Source: Chlorokybus atmophyticus (Eukaryota; Streptophyta; Chlorokybophyceae; Chlorokybales; Chlorokybaceae). From it: a DNA stretch of 38,136 bases. The notes under the pieces are model-generated. The model saw only the letters and a program-made list of their open reading frames with translations. It ran no database searches and was not told where the DNA came from. Numbering within the stretch: position 1 is the first letter of the stretch; every line of letters begins with the position of its first letter. This document shows positions 1 through 10,700 of this stretch, piece by piece. A program made the translations under genes and the position numbers. Location: NCBI GenBank assembly GCA_009103225.1, contig RHPI01000810.1, positions 1,189,043-1,227,178 on the forward strand, written 5' to 3'.

Positions 1-41
1 CTTCCTCATACAGCAAAGGGCTTACGACTGTCAGCAAGCAT

Positions 42-1445
42 TCACGTGTCGCAATCAATTTTCCCTGTCAAATTGTCAGTGACATGCCACAGTTTTGCGG
101 TACGAAGCAGAGCTACCTTTGCATCATGACCAACTGTCCAAGTAACATGAACAGCAGCGACGGATTTATTGGACTCGCGCATGAGCCTTGTCAACTGCAT
201 CTTGCCCTCGTAAAAGAAGTCAAAGCCCGAAGGAAAACTGACAGGGTCCAAGTACTGCACCGACAGCGCATTGCTACGTTGTAAGCCTTGCATGGTGATG
301 TACGTACTGGCATTACCAGAGTTCAAGGGAATCTGCACTGCAAGCTTGGAGTCCAACCAGTGCTTGAGCGCGATATTGAGTACGAGTTGGTCGTTACCAG
401 CTGCGAACACAAAGTGCACTCGGTTGACTACAACATCGATAACATAAAACATCTTTGTGCAAGCATCTAAGCAGTGGCGGAAGCTGGCTTACTATGCATA
501 CCTGAACAGCAGTTCAGTTGTACATGTTCAAGAAAGGCCGCGGTCTGTGGCACAGCCTTCATAAAGTAAAAGCCAGTGTTGGCTATAAAACTCCCGTACT
601 GCGCATGGTGATCAACAACTTTTGTATTGCGTTTCCAAACGAAGTCGGTGGAGAATTGGAAGGCAATATCTGGTTGGATATACTGGAATGGATCCTGCAG
701 GCGTCAACACATGACAAAGGCTTTAACGCTCAACGACTTAGAAAAGGATGACAGAAAACACATCAACGACCACTTTCAGACCTCAAGCCAGCAGATGTCC
801 GCATCTGTAAACAATACATCATAGCCCAACTCGAGCAAGCTCTGCACCGCCTGCAAGAAGCACATGCGGCTGTTACATGCAGCGAAACAACAAGCAGGCA
901 CAAGACATGTCAATGTACTGTACTGCACAGAGAAGCTGCATCACGTCCACCTTCAGCTTCATGAAAGTGATGCGGATGAAGTTGGGTGTATCAAGATTGC
1001 TGAACGAGGACGTTGAGTTGATGCCTAGCAGCGTACCATCAACACTAATCAATGATGTTGTTCGCCGCAGATGCTTGTACAGCTGCCTGTCTTGAGTCAG
1101 GACCATGAACTTGATGCGCTCATGCAAACGCCTCACGCAGCAGACCCAGTTGAAGAGAAAGTCAGTGTACGCCATGTTGGCGGAGAGCAGCACCACCGTG
1201 CGAGCGAGGTGGGGCACGTGGCGGTCCGCATACACACCGGCTACTTGTTGCGCGGCTTCATCTAACTGTGAGAGACCTGCAACATTTCTTCTGGCAGCCC
1301 CGTTGCTGAAGCTCAACAGCGTTGTCATGGAGATCAGGTGGAAGTGGCCAGCTGTTTGTATGATCAAGCATGCTGCGGTGATCGCAACAAGAGCGGCACA
1401 GCTGCGCAATACACTGCACCGCGCGCGTTGAAAGGTGGGCTCCAT
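42..1445 (-). CDS. GT77-like nucleotide-sugar transferase, copy 1
   Basis: Predicted type II membrane glycosyltransferase of the Golgi or ER; the sugar and acceptor cannot be read from sequence. Exons on the minus strand are 951-1445, 782-850, 502-694 and 42-400, giving 371 aa with all junction phases consistent. A hydrophobic anchor lies at about residues 16-36. Exon 2 carries the DxD metal/nucleotide-sugar motif (VLFTDADICWLE), and exon 3 continues it as DPFQYIQPDIAFQFSTD, the layout expected for GT77/PF03407. Exon 4 ends with a typical VHVTWTVGHDAKVALLR block before the C-terminal LW. The start is the ATG of MEPT, conserved in the two other copies; an in-frame GTG seven codons upstream is ignored. 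In plants and green algae GT77 members include cell-wall and glycoprotein arabinosyl/xylosyl transferases (established knowledge). The enzyme looks intact. Confidence 0.8.
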
Positions 1446-2450
1446 TGCAATGCGATTGTCCGTCACTGCTGTTTGTGCATAACACTTGAAGCGCTGGACG
1501 CCTTACATCCCACCCGCCTGTGGGCAGCAATCTATGGTTGAATGCTGTGTTTCAATGCAGGCACAGTGCAAACAGCCAATAGCAAGCTGCAGTGTAGCAG
1601 AGCAACCAGGACCGAATATTGACATGCAGACACCATGACAGCCTGCACACGGTGTGCAATTTGCATGCACACACACCTCTTTGCATGTCGTATATGAACG
1701 TTGGTCGCATGGAAAAGTGCACAGCATTGGTGTCCCTGCGTCATGCTATACCTAGGATGCGTACATGGCAAGTTCTAATTGTGTCAAGCCCTAAGGAGAT
1801 GCAAGACAGACCACAAGAAAGGGTCTCACACAACATACACGTCAGACTCCATGCAGGTGCTGCATGCAGGGCTTGCTCTCATAACCGGGGAAGGAGGTGA
1901 CATGCTGAGACTGTGCAACAAGTGAAATGGGCCAGAGGACACCCAACACAAATACCTCAGGTGTCTGAGTGCATGCACGTACCTGTCCCTCAACACAAAC
2001 GGCTGCAATGCCAGCCGATGGTCACCTCTGCCTGCTGCTTGACTGTGGTCGCAGTCAAGCTTTTGCGCCTGTGCGCCTGACCTCAAAGGAGTTGTGCGCA
2101 CAACTCAACTCAAGCTTCAGCGCAAGCGCTAGCGCAAGCTCATCACACCTAGTTCAAACTGTAAGTCAGGCTCATAACCAAAATCCAAGCTGACGCGACT
2201 ACTGCGCAAGCGGCAGTTACCAAGAGCTGCTTCACACGAAGCTCGCTCAAAGCTTCTTGCCTGACCCAGAAGCTCGGTCAGGCTGGCCGGGGCAGCACCT
2301 CGACAATCACGCCGCCAACCACGCCGACAACGTCGAGCATCCGTGGGTCACTGCCTGCATGCACAGGCAGCGTCACCAGCGTCACGCATCAGCGTGGCAA
2401 CAACGTTTCGGACGTAGCGTCATCACGCTCTGTCGTGACGCGGTGGCAAG
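1446..2450. repeat. Upstream part of GT77 segmental duplication, unit 1
   Basis: This segment upstream of GT77 copy 1 resembles the regions upstream of copy 2 (19354-20405, same orientation) and copy 3 (35510-36673, inverted). Landmarks shared by all three are a GCATGCAGGGCTTGCT block followed by a GAGGTGACATGC block (near 1858-1905), the Ser/Ala-like GCGCAAGCGC repeats near 2110-2140, the GAAGCTTC-containing stretch near 2235-2260, and a distal block containing TTCGGACGTAGC near 2407. The similarity extends well beyond the coding exons, so each copy probably carries its own promoter. No further gene is visible here. Confidence 0.6.
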
Positions 2451-2465
2451 TTGTTTTGGTACGCA

Positions 2466-2975
2466 TGTATAGGGTATAAGTCGCAGTCACAGGCTAGCAG
2501 TCGCAGGTATGCTATGCTATGCTAACAGTCACAGGTATGCTCCAAGGTCCAAAACATACACCATAAGTAAGGCAAGGCAGATAAAGCAAGCAGAGACAGA
2601 TATTTACAATTACACTCCGGGGCACCTTACACTTCACTCACAAAGCATTCAATGCTCATATGTGCTGTGCAATGCAACGATGGGAGAGGCAGGTAGCAGC
2701 AGCAATCGCCAGCTTAAAGCACACATGGTATGTATACCTACTACACGCATCTATAGAGGTATAAGTCGTAGTCAACCATGCAGTTAAGGTGTATATATGT
2801 ATATTTCCCAAGCAATAACTCATGCGCAGCAAGCACGACACGCAAGCAGGCATGGAACAATTGGTATGACACTTGAGGCCACTAGCTCACACAACACTAA
2901 GTGCTTATATGTACTGTGGAATGGTGCAGTGGTGGGTTGGGCAGACGGTAGGCAGCAGCAGTCACTAACGAAGCA
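2466..2975. repeat. Degenerate tandem duplication of about 250 bp
   Basis: Two successive blocks (about 2466-2745 and 2746-2975) share landmarks in the same order: TAGGGTATAAGTCGCAGTC against TAGAGGTATAAGTCGTAGTC, then a CTCACA...ATATGTGCTGTG-type block, then GCAGCAGCA near the end. The first block also contains a short ATGCT tandem at about 2509-2525. No coding frame runs through it. Confidence 0.45.
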
Positions 2976-3709
2976 ACCAACTTGACATATACAAAAATCG
3001 CTACAGAAAGCCTCGGAGCCGGCAGGTGCTGGAAGCAAGCAAACGCGATGTGATGTGATGTGCTCTACTGTGCTCGACCTCGCCCGCCGCTGTTTCCCGG
3101 CGCTCCCCGGTCTTTATGCTGGTGTAGCAATGATGTTCAACACTTTGTAACGTGATGTAATCAAATGACGTGTAGTCGTACACATCAACAAATGAATAGG
3201 TCGTAGACAGTTGTTAATAGCAAGCATTGCAATTGCATTATCGGCATCGCCTCTGCTCTCAACATGGCCAAAGCAGTCTTAACAGGCAATTAGATGCCCC
3301 AAGTAGTTGAATGCACGTACACTGATAGTCGAGCAAATTATATGTAAGCGGTTATCAACGTATTCGCGTAATTTCTTTAGCGGTAAATACTAGATTGGCA
3401 TTAAATGCTAAACATGCTGATTACTATACCATGTGCTGACTACGTATCTTTATGTAAGCTACATTATCATACCGTATCGTACAGTGTACACGGCCAGAAG
3501 CCCCCGCCCCCCCNCCGGTGTGCGTACATGACTCCCCTCCCCCCCACCTGTTTTGCTGCTCAGCAAGTGTTAATTGAAATGTGTGTTGGCATCAATGCGT
3601 TTGACACCATCGTTACATGCCTTCGGCGGCATTGACTACTTTGCGTGCTATGCATCGGAGTGTGATGTACGAAAGATGGTAGGCTCAAATGAACACGTGC
3701 ATGGTGTGA
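2976..3709. other. Intergenic, no gene seen
   Basis: No convincing exon, repeat or RNA gene is visible. A C-rich run with an undetermined base (N at 3514) marks a sequencing or assembly uncertainty. Confidence 0.4.
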
Positions 3710-3714
3710 AGCAC
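3710..3714. other. Target site duplication, left (AGCAC)
   Basis: AGCAC directly abuts the TG start of the left LTR and is repeated exactly after the CA end of the right LTR at 16131-16135. Five bases is a usual length for LTR-element integration. Confidence 0.85.
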
Positions 3715-4703
3715 TGTCACGCGTATAAGGCTGGCTTAAGTCATTCTGTGTTCCATACTTATGTAAGTAAGATGAGACCGGGTGCGTTTTCCATGTCATA
3801 AGAATGTGTAGTGCTTGTGGTGGCTCTCACGTGGTCTGCTCTTGAGCCTATGAGGCCTTGAGTGGGATAAACTACACAAGGTATTGCATATCAGCAAGCA
3901 TAGAGCTGGTCGGTACCATTAAGACATGGCGATGTGAGCCATGTGTTTGCATGTGTGTGCATATGTTTGCATGTGCATATATCCGCATATGAGTGCATAT
4001 GTGAGGATATGAGGTACGTACTAGATGTATGCGTGTGTATGCATGCATGCGCATATGTGTGCATATGCGCGCTTATGTATGCATAGGGATGCATATATAT
4101 GCATGTGTATGATGTCCTAGGCTGATGACCAGCCAAGGACGTTCACATTGCCCAAGGGTGATGTTTGTGATGTCCAAGGCTGATGTGACCAGCCAAGGAC
4201 GTTCACAATGTCCGAGGCTGATGTGTGATCAGTCTTGGACATGTAAACAAGAGGTCCAAGGGCTGATGTGGCAGCCCTAGACATGAGTTGTGGTCAATGC
4301 AACCATGACAAGGCAAGTAGCCTTGGACTTGTTCTAGGTCGGAGAGCAGCAAAGAGGGGGTATATGAACAGCCTCAAAAAGTGTTGAAGGAGCTCAGCAT
4401 GTGCATACTCGACTCTTGTGTGTGGGGTGCCTAGTTTAGTTGTTCAAGGGGCTCTCCCTCTCATCCCATGTGGGGTGTGATGCTTGTGGCAGCTCTGCAC
4501 ATGTGTGTGGGGTGTGCTTGAGTGTGCATGTGTGTGGGAGCTGAGTAAAGAGGTTGGTGGCATCCTCTCCTTCCTTGGCGCGGTGCTGTGACTTCCCCTT
4601 CAAGGTACTGCACCGTGTGTTGCTGGTCGGGCCTTCGGAACTCCTTGTGCTTGTGCATAAGTTTGCCAAGCCGTTAAGCAAGTAAGTGAGTGGTATGGTT
4701 ACA
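3715..4703 (+). repeat. Left LTR (989 bp)
   Basis: Direct repeat partner of 15209-16130. It starts TGTCAC and ends GTTACA. It contains TGCATA-rich low-complexity sequence (about 3946-4100), a TATA-like GGGGTATATGAA at about 4356 that is conserved in the right LTR (near 15780), and an internal tandem duplication of about 65 bp of the CCAGCCAAGGACGTTCACA region (about 4128-4210). The right LTR has a single copy of that region, which explains much of the length difference. Confidence 0.88.
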
Positions 4704-5789
4704 TTGGACTCGGAGCGTGCATTCCAGGCCTTGCATGCTTGCCCAACAGCTTATGCACTTGCTGCACCATGTGTGCGTTGCATTCTTTGCTTGCACGCAC
4801 TACATGGCAGGGTTTTGAGCTGATTGTACATGCTAGTTGGTGCGTCCAGCTGCGTGCACACTTGCATGCACGGTGTGGGTCGTTCTACACGCTGATCTGT
4901 GCATTGGTGGTATGTTTTTGCTGCACATACACAGTATTACACACACATTTGCTTGTTGCTGCATCAGCTACGCGTGTGCGCATGTGTGCGCGCGTGTGCG
5001 CGTGAGTGCATCTGTTAAGGAGACCTGACCGTGTGGTGTTGGCTCTAACCTTTGTGGGGATGGCTGAGCAACAGCATACAGCAGAAGATGAGGCATCTTG
5101 GGGCAGTGATGTTGCCAAGACCACCCCACAGCGGACCACTTTAGTTGCCACGTTGTGTGAGCAGGTAACAGAGTTACAGCAACAACACGAGGCCAACATA
5201 GTTCAATGGCAACGGTCAGGTGACAACATTGACCAAGCGGTCCCATGCGAGGGACATGTTGGTGCATCAGTTGATGCAACTCGACAAGACCACCGAGACG
5301 CAAACGCAGCCGCGAAGTTCAGCTTGGACAGGCTCAGGCTGATGCTGCTCGGGGCCATGCTCTCATGTATGAGGGACATGAAGAGATCAAGAAGCCATGT
5401 ATATTGCAGGGATTGCCAATGGCTAGCTGCTCTGTGGACATTGATAAGCAATGTGCTTTCAGTGACTTGATGTCACGCCTTCCCCAACTATGCAATGTTG
5501 CTGTGAGGGAGAATGAGTTTAATATACACGTGCATACTCAAACTTTGCAATGTATGCAAAGGGCGAGGTCGTGTTACCTTGCGAGGAGATGGGCACAATG
5601 TTGTACCCATTGTCGAGTAATGATGCATTTCGTATCGATGCCTCATGTTGTTTGTTGAGTACCAAGCAGGTGACAAGGACGGTATGGCAAGGAACGCAAC
5701 CCCTTCCATGTGATGAAGCAAACTGCCAATGCGACTGACGAACCTCGTCACTTGGTGAGTCTTGTGGCAATGTACGCCAGCTTATTTAA
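4704..5789 (+). other. LTR-element 5' internal region with gag-like remnant
   Basis: Retained 5' internal part of the LTR element. An ATG at 5060 opens a frame to 5470 beginning MAEQQHTAEDEASW, hydrophilic and glutamine-rich with a possible coiled-coil stretch (EQVTELQQQHEANI). After about residue 75 a more plausible continuation lies in another frame (QLDKTTETQTQPR, then MYEGHEEIKKP near 5365), so the reading frame looks broken. Its position suggests a decayed gag, but no zinc knuckle is seen and the assignment rests mainly on location. Confidence 0.35.
4705..4722 (+). other. Candidate primer-binding site
   Basis: TGGACTCGGAGCG begins one base after the left LTR. TGG is the complement of the CCA tail of a tRNA, and the position is correct. 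I cannot name the tRNA without a tRNA set for this organism. Confidence 0.5.
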
Positions 5790-6400
5790 CGTCGCAAATT
5801 CTACACGGTGACTGACTAAGGACTAAGGGACTGACTGGTGCCTGAGCCTGCCTGTCGCTGCCTGAAATACTACTTTTGGACTGTTGGGTTTGCCGTTGGC
5901 CTAAGTGGACTGACGCAGACGGCCGCGGGCCGAAAGTGGTTGTCAGTGGCACTAACCGGCCGAGAGTTGTCAACCAGTTACCCTTTGGTCGATGTGCACA
6001 GACGGCCGTTAGCCGGTAGTTACGGACAGCTGACAGCAATAGCCGGCAGTTTCTTTGCCGTTACACTGCTGTTAATATGTGACCCTTGCCGTTTGACAAA
6101 AGTTGGCAATTCTTGCCGTAAGCCAACACTAACATGCCATGCAGCTTGTACAAACCTTGGACTGATTGTTTGGTCTTGCACCTAAAAGCCCACAATATAT
6201 ACAATGTACGGGCAGTGGTGAGAGTATGTCGACTTACAACTGAGCAGCCGACTTGCGCATGAAACTACCCTATAACATTGAGTCTAGCTGTCGAACTCAT
6301 GCGCAGCTTGTCAACCCGTGGTGCCTGCCTTAGAACTCCTCCTCAAACCCCCTCCTCATGTTCCTCCTCCGACGAGTCTTCTGCTTCAACGCCGGAGTCA
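5790..6400. repeat. Candidate left terminal/subterminal region
   Basis: No exon is visible. The sequence starts CGTCGCAAATTC and then has repeated GACTAAGG/GACTGACTGG words. It also has several CGGCCG and GGCAN5TGCCG-type inverted words (for example around 5920-5935, 5990-6020, 6040-6060 and 6105-6120). Such subterminal repetition is usual for transposase-binding regions of CACTA-like elements, but here that is inference. Confidence 0.4.
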
Positions 6401-6403
6401 TCT

Positions 6404-7202
6404 TCATCCGCTGCCTCGCTCGCTGACGTATACTACAGCGGCTACTTCGTCCTTCAGCTTGAATGTCAGCGCCTCGCCGTGCACGCGCATGCGCTTGATG
6501 GTCGCTTTGAGAGTGACCACCTGCATTTGGTAATGCTGTAAGAGTGGCGTGCTGCCAGAGGACTAGCCCATCAGCATACACACGCTTACCTCGTCTTCCG
6601 CTTTGTTGCACTCCGCCAGGCAGACAGTCAGGCTGCCGCGCTGCTTTTGGTTCACTCTGACCAACATGGCAATCTGCAAGCATACTGCTTAATTACCGCT
6701 GGAAACATTAAACTAGGTCATGGATTACCCGTTCGCGGTACTCCGCAGCTTCTCTTTTGCGACTTGTGAGCTCCCGCAAGTAGAAATAGGCTGTGCATTT
6801 GCGAGATTGGTCATGCTGTTCATGTGCATGACACTGGAGGTTGTGCATGAGGGTGTGCATGTGGTATTGACAATGTATGTCAAGTGCAAGATACTTGAGG
6901 CTGTGCATGTGCAAGATAAAAGAACCCTAGCATGTGGCATTGACAGTGCATCGTAACACACCTTGGTTATGCCAGTCTTGTTTGGTCCCTTCAATCATGT
7001 TGCCGTGGTCGCAGCTGCTGGTGGGTCGGATTTTCTTAGAGGCAGTATTATGGTGTGCCTTTGCCCACTCGGAGGGGGAGCCCTGTAAGATATCGCCCGA
7101 GTCACTGTTGTCATTTGATGTGCCCTTGGTAGTCTTGGTGGGGTTTGACACCGAGGACACCCCTCCGGCACCCTGCCCGCCCTGTGCAAACATGGAATTC
7201 AT
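6404..7202 (-). CDS. Unknown gene A of the nested transposon
   Basis: I do not recognise this protein. Four exons read on the minus strand (6962-7202, 6729-6790, 6590-6673, 6404-6535) with GT-AG borders and matching phases, giving 172 aa. Residues 1-80 are polar and Gly/Ser/Thr/Asn-rich (MNSMFAQGGQGAGGVSS). Residues 81-172 are basic and mixed (AYFYLRELTSRKREAAEYRE, then IAMLVRVNQKQRGSLTVCL, then QMQVVTLKATIKRMRVHGEA). A strongly acidic frame (DEDDSGVEAEDSSEEE) directly overlaps the stop in another frame, so the true tail may be acidic if there is a frameshift. It is divergent from the transposase gene, with the palindrome cluster between them. An accessory or DNA-binding role is possible but unproven. 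Confidence 0.6.
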
Positions 7203-7383
7203 CCCGGACCTCGACCACAATGCCCACTACGCCCCTGGCAGCGCCGCCAACGATCTTCCAAACGCCACATACCCTCGGCATCACGCCCCTGTAAGGGCAT
7301 AGCTTGGCGGAGCTATCAATGGTGTTTTCATGCGCAGGGGGACTGACATTGCCAGAGTTGTCAATGGTACGAACTGCCATTGC

Positions 7384-7557
7384 CATTGTACAAAGGTACC
7401 ATTTCAATGGTACCTTTGTACAATGCCTATACCTTTTGGCAAAGGCATCTTCGTACCATTGAAACGGTTCAATCAGAATATATATATATATATATATATA
7501 TATCCAGAGACTCACCCTGGACGTGCAATGGCTCGATCGTACCATTATAATGGTACG
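7384..7557. promoter_or_regulatory. Palindrome cluster in divergent intergenic region
   Basis: Between gene A and the transposase gene, the word GTACCATT/AATGGTAC occurs about six times in 200 bp. Two occurrences form perfect palindromes. One has 20-bp arms (7384-7403 and 7406-7425) around a 2-nt loop, starting CATTGTACAAAGG. The other is a continuous 20-bp palindrome at 7538-7557 (CGTACCATTATAATGGTACG). An imperfect one (ATTGAA...TTCAAT) lies near 7458. An (AT)n run lies at 7478-7503. The shared motif and position suggest a binding array controlling the divergent genes or serving the transposase. Confidence 0.5.
7478..7503. repeat. (AT)13 microsatellite
   Basis: Uninterrupted AT dinucleotide run between the divergent genes. 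Confidence 0.9.
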
Positions 7558-7604
7558 ACGGAGCCAGTGACTGGCGGCCAAGTTTCCCGCCTCTGGCATG
7601 CAAG

Positions 7605-7622
7605 GGTAGCGGTAGCGGTGGC

Positions 7623-7654
<32 letters not shown>
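7605..7654. repeat. GGC/GGT trinucleotide repeat
   Basis: GGTAGC, then GGTGGC, grading into pure (GGC)n. It lies about 70 bp upstream of the transposase ATG, so probably in its 5' untranslated region. Confidence 0.85.
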
Positions 7655-7721
7655 GTGTGCGTGTTGCTGGATATGATGCAGGTTACATTGGCGACACCTG
7701 TGTCGACGTTAGTAGTGAGAT

Positions 7722-10700
7722 ATGGGAGTCCTTTGTCCGTATTGCCACATGCGCTTCGCCACACGCAGCTCGGTCTACATGCACATTATTAGCAGCAGGG
7801 TGTGCAAGCAGATCAAGCTGTATGTCGGCCAGCGTCCATTACAGTACGATGCGGGTCATGTTGAACCGGGGAGTTCGATCCAGGATGCTCACATGCTTGA
7901 TGCTGAAGGATTCCTCCAGGAGACACACGCACAGCAGCAACAGGAGGAGGAGGAAGTGAACGAGGGCTTTCGATGTGTGCGTGTGCCTGAGAAACCTGTG
8001 GCACGCCAACATGGAAGTGGAGGCGTCCCTTCGCACGCGTCGGAATCCAGGTGGTATGGCTCGGAGCATGCTCTTGCAGTGGCATTCGTGCAGTGCAACA
8101 ACGGCCAAGGCCTGTCGGCCTCCGACATGGGGCGGATCATCAAGTGCATCCGAAATGCACACTTCCTGACGGAAGAGCTCCAGTGGGAGACCAGTGTGCA
8201 TGTGGCCAGCTACCTCCGGACCACGAGTGCTTTCTCTCAATCTAACGTGTGTTCACGGTGTGCGGTGCATGTGCTTCAACCATCAGAGCCATGTCACATA
8301 TGCACATGCGAGTGTGCTGCCGTATCAAAACGACGTGACGGCTGACCTGCGCAAGCCTGGAAACCCTGAGGATCAGAACATCTGCGTCACATATATGCCG
8401 GCTAAGGTCTGTGAAATGCAGTACCTAATGCAGTATCGATGCAGTATCTATTCTGAGGCTAGCATAGTAAGTAATGCTCTTGGTCGGAGCAGGTATGGCT
8501 CGCGCGGTTGTATGGCAATCCACATGCCGCCAATGGCTTCAATCTCCAGTACACTGCTGACGAGCACAGCTTTGGCCATCCTTCCACGAGCGATTGATGG
8601 AAGGATGTGGAGGTGGATTTGAGGAGAGAGGTGGGGGGAAGCGTCCTACTTGGCGCCTGCCATTCTGTACAGTGCAAGACCAACCTGGGGGGGCTGGACA
8701 GCGCGGGCAAGCGCTCTGGCTACCCTTTGATGGCATCGCTTGCCAACTACAGTTGGGACATGTATGCTAGCAACATGGGGGTTGTTATGATAGCGCTTCT
8801 GCCGGTGGTTCACGCAGTGGCCGGGCATCCCACCTGGGCGCAGTGCAAGGAATCGTTCTCCATTCGAAAACGTGAGATTTTTCATGACGCTTTGAATGTA
8901 GTGTTAGGGGATGTAAAGCGGGCGAGTTGGGAAGGTCTGCAGCTCATCGACCCGAATGGCATCGAGCGTAGTGTGTTTCGCGCGCTTGCTAACTACATCA
9001 GCGATTTGCAGGTAATGGGCATGAATGGTTGTAACCGGATGCAGCCAGCCAGCAAACAGTGCATGGAGGATGTTGTTAGTAGAACATCTGAGTCTGTCGT
9101 GTTGTAGGAGACTACCACACTCGCACGCACTGTGTCGGGCAACCAAACACGACATCCTTGCGATGTTTGTCTCGTCACCTAATCAGATCTGTTGGAGATG
9201 GATGAGGACCGAGAATTGAGAACCGAGGCCTTCTACACACCAGCAATACGTCAGCTGCGGGCGGACCTGCATAGCGGTGTTAGGAATGCACGCCAGACAG
9301 CCAAGGCTTTCAAAGAGCAGCACTCCATGCATGTCGAGGAGGTAATGGTCAAATTATCGGCATTCGTGAGGATGAATGGCTTTCCGTGAAACCAGGCAAT
9401 GTGGTTTGGCAACAGAATGCACTATGGGGTTGGCGACAGTCGCGGGTGCCGGGAGCTGACTGCTACTCTCGTCTTGCCCCTGACGCAATGCATGTGCTGG
9501 GAGGCATCATTGACCACCTGCTTGCTGCTGTGTACGACACCGCGAAGGATCGAATGCGTCCATCCACGAGACAGATTCTGCAGGCCAGGCACGTCTTTGG
9601 TGTTGCTTTTGTGTTGAACACAAAAGCCAACGACACGTGCCCACGAGCAGATGTGCACAGGCTGAATGCATGCAAGGCGACTCTGCGGTTTTCGCACTTC
9701 AAGGCACCCACAAGCACAGTAGATTTCTTCCTGTCCGACCACTCCTTTCAGGTGGTGGAGAAAGTGGCGGTGCTGCAGCTGCTGCCGGTCCTCGCAGATG
9801 GTTTGCTGCTCGACAGTGAGGGCAACGATTTCTTCACCATTGCTGCCGCATCGCTTGCCCAGTGGAACAAGAAGTTGCTGAAGGCGCATGAACACACAAG
9901 AGAGACCCTGACCACAGCCGACAACGAGCTGGCTGCCTTCAAAGCTGCAGTGTTGCATCCGCTACTGTCGTCATATTCTGCACAGAAGTCAGGTTGGAAG
10001 ATCGAGAAGATGCATCAGCTCACTCATTTTGGGCCGGCAATTGTCAGCAGTGGACACCCAGATTGGTTCAGCGCCAACCGCATGGAGCAGACGCACGCCC
10101 AAAATATCAAACGGTGGGCGCGTGGTGGCAACAACCGGGACTACCAGGCACGTATCCTAAAGGCATGGAGCTGTGCGGAATTTGTGAGAGAGGATGGCAT
10201 GGTCGTGGATCTCGAGATGGGCTCGGTCATGGCGCAGGCGCGGCAGCAGTGCTGTAATGTCATGGAGAAGACGGACAAGTTGCTACGGATGGATGTGCTG
10301 ACAAGGAGGGAGTCCAGCTCGTACTGGAGCGGATNATGTAGCCGCCAAGTCGCCTTGAAGACTCCATTCGCCGACAAGCTGCCTGCCACCCTGGACAGCT
10401 GGTTGAGGAGGGAACAACTGGAGTTGGCCGACGGGTGGCGTGCTGTTCGCGTGGTGAACGGAGGCGCAGCGGTGTACATGACATCAGGAGTCAGCATGGC
10501 GCGCGCAACTGGGATGTTCCATGGGCGGCCTTGGTTCTCTACACTTGAGTTGGAAGGTGATGAGGACGGTGTGAACGTGACGTGGTGGGCTCAGGCACTC
10601 CTTTTTCTGCGCGTGGTGGTGTGGGGTGGTAGCGGCGAGCGCGTGTGGAAGGAGGTCGTGTTTGTCCGNTGTGGTGAGCGGAGGCGCAGCGGTGTACATG

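Noticed and set aside
7111-7764. 217-codon minus-strand open frame over the palindromes and GGC repeat
   Set aside because: It consists of Arg/His repeats from the GGC run and Tyr/Ile repeats from the AT run, and it overlaps exon 1 of gene A in another frame.
8594-9182. Stop-codon reassignment to explain in-frame TGA and TAA in the transposase
   Set aside because: The other genes in the window end normally at TAA and TGA, so mutation or sequence error is simpler.
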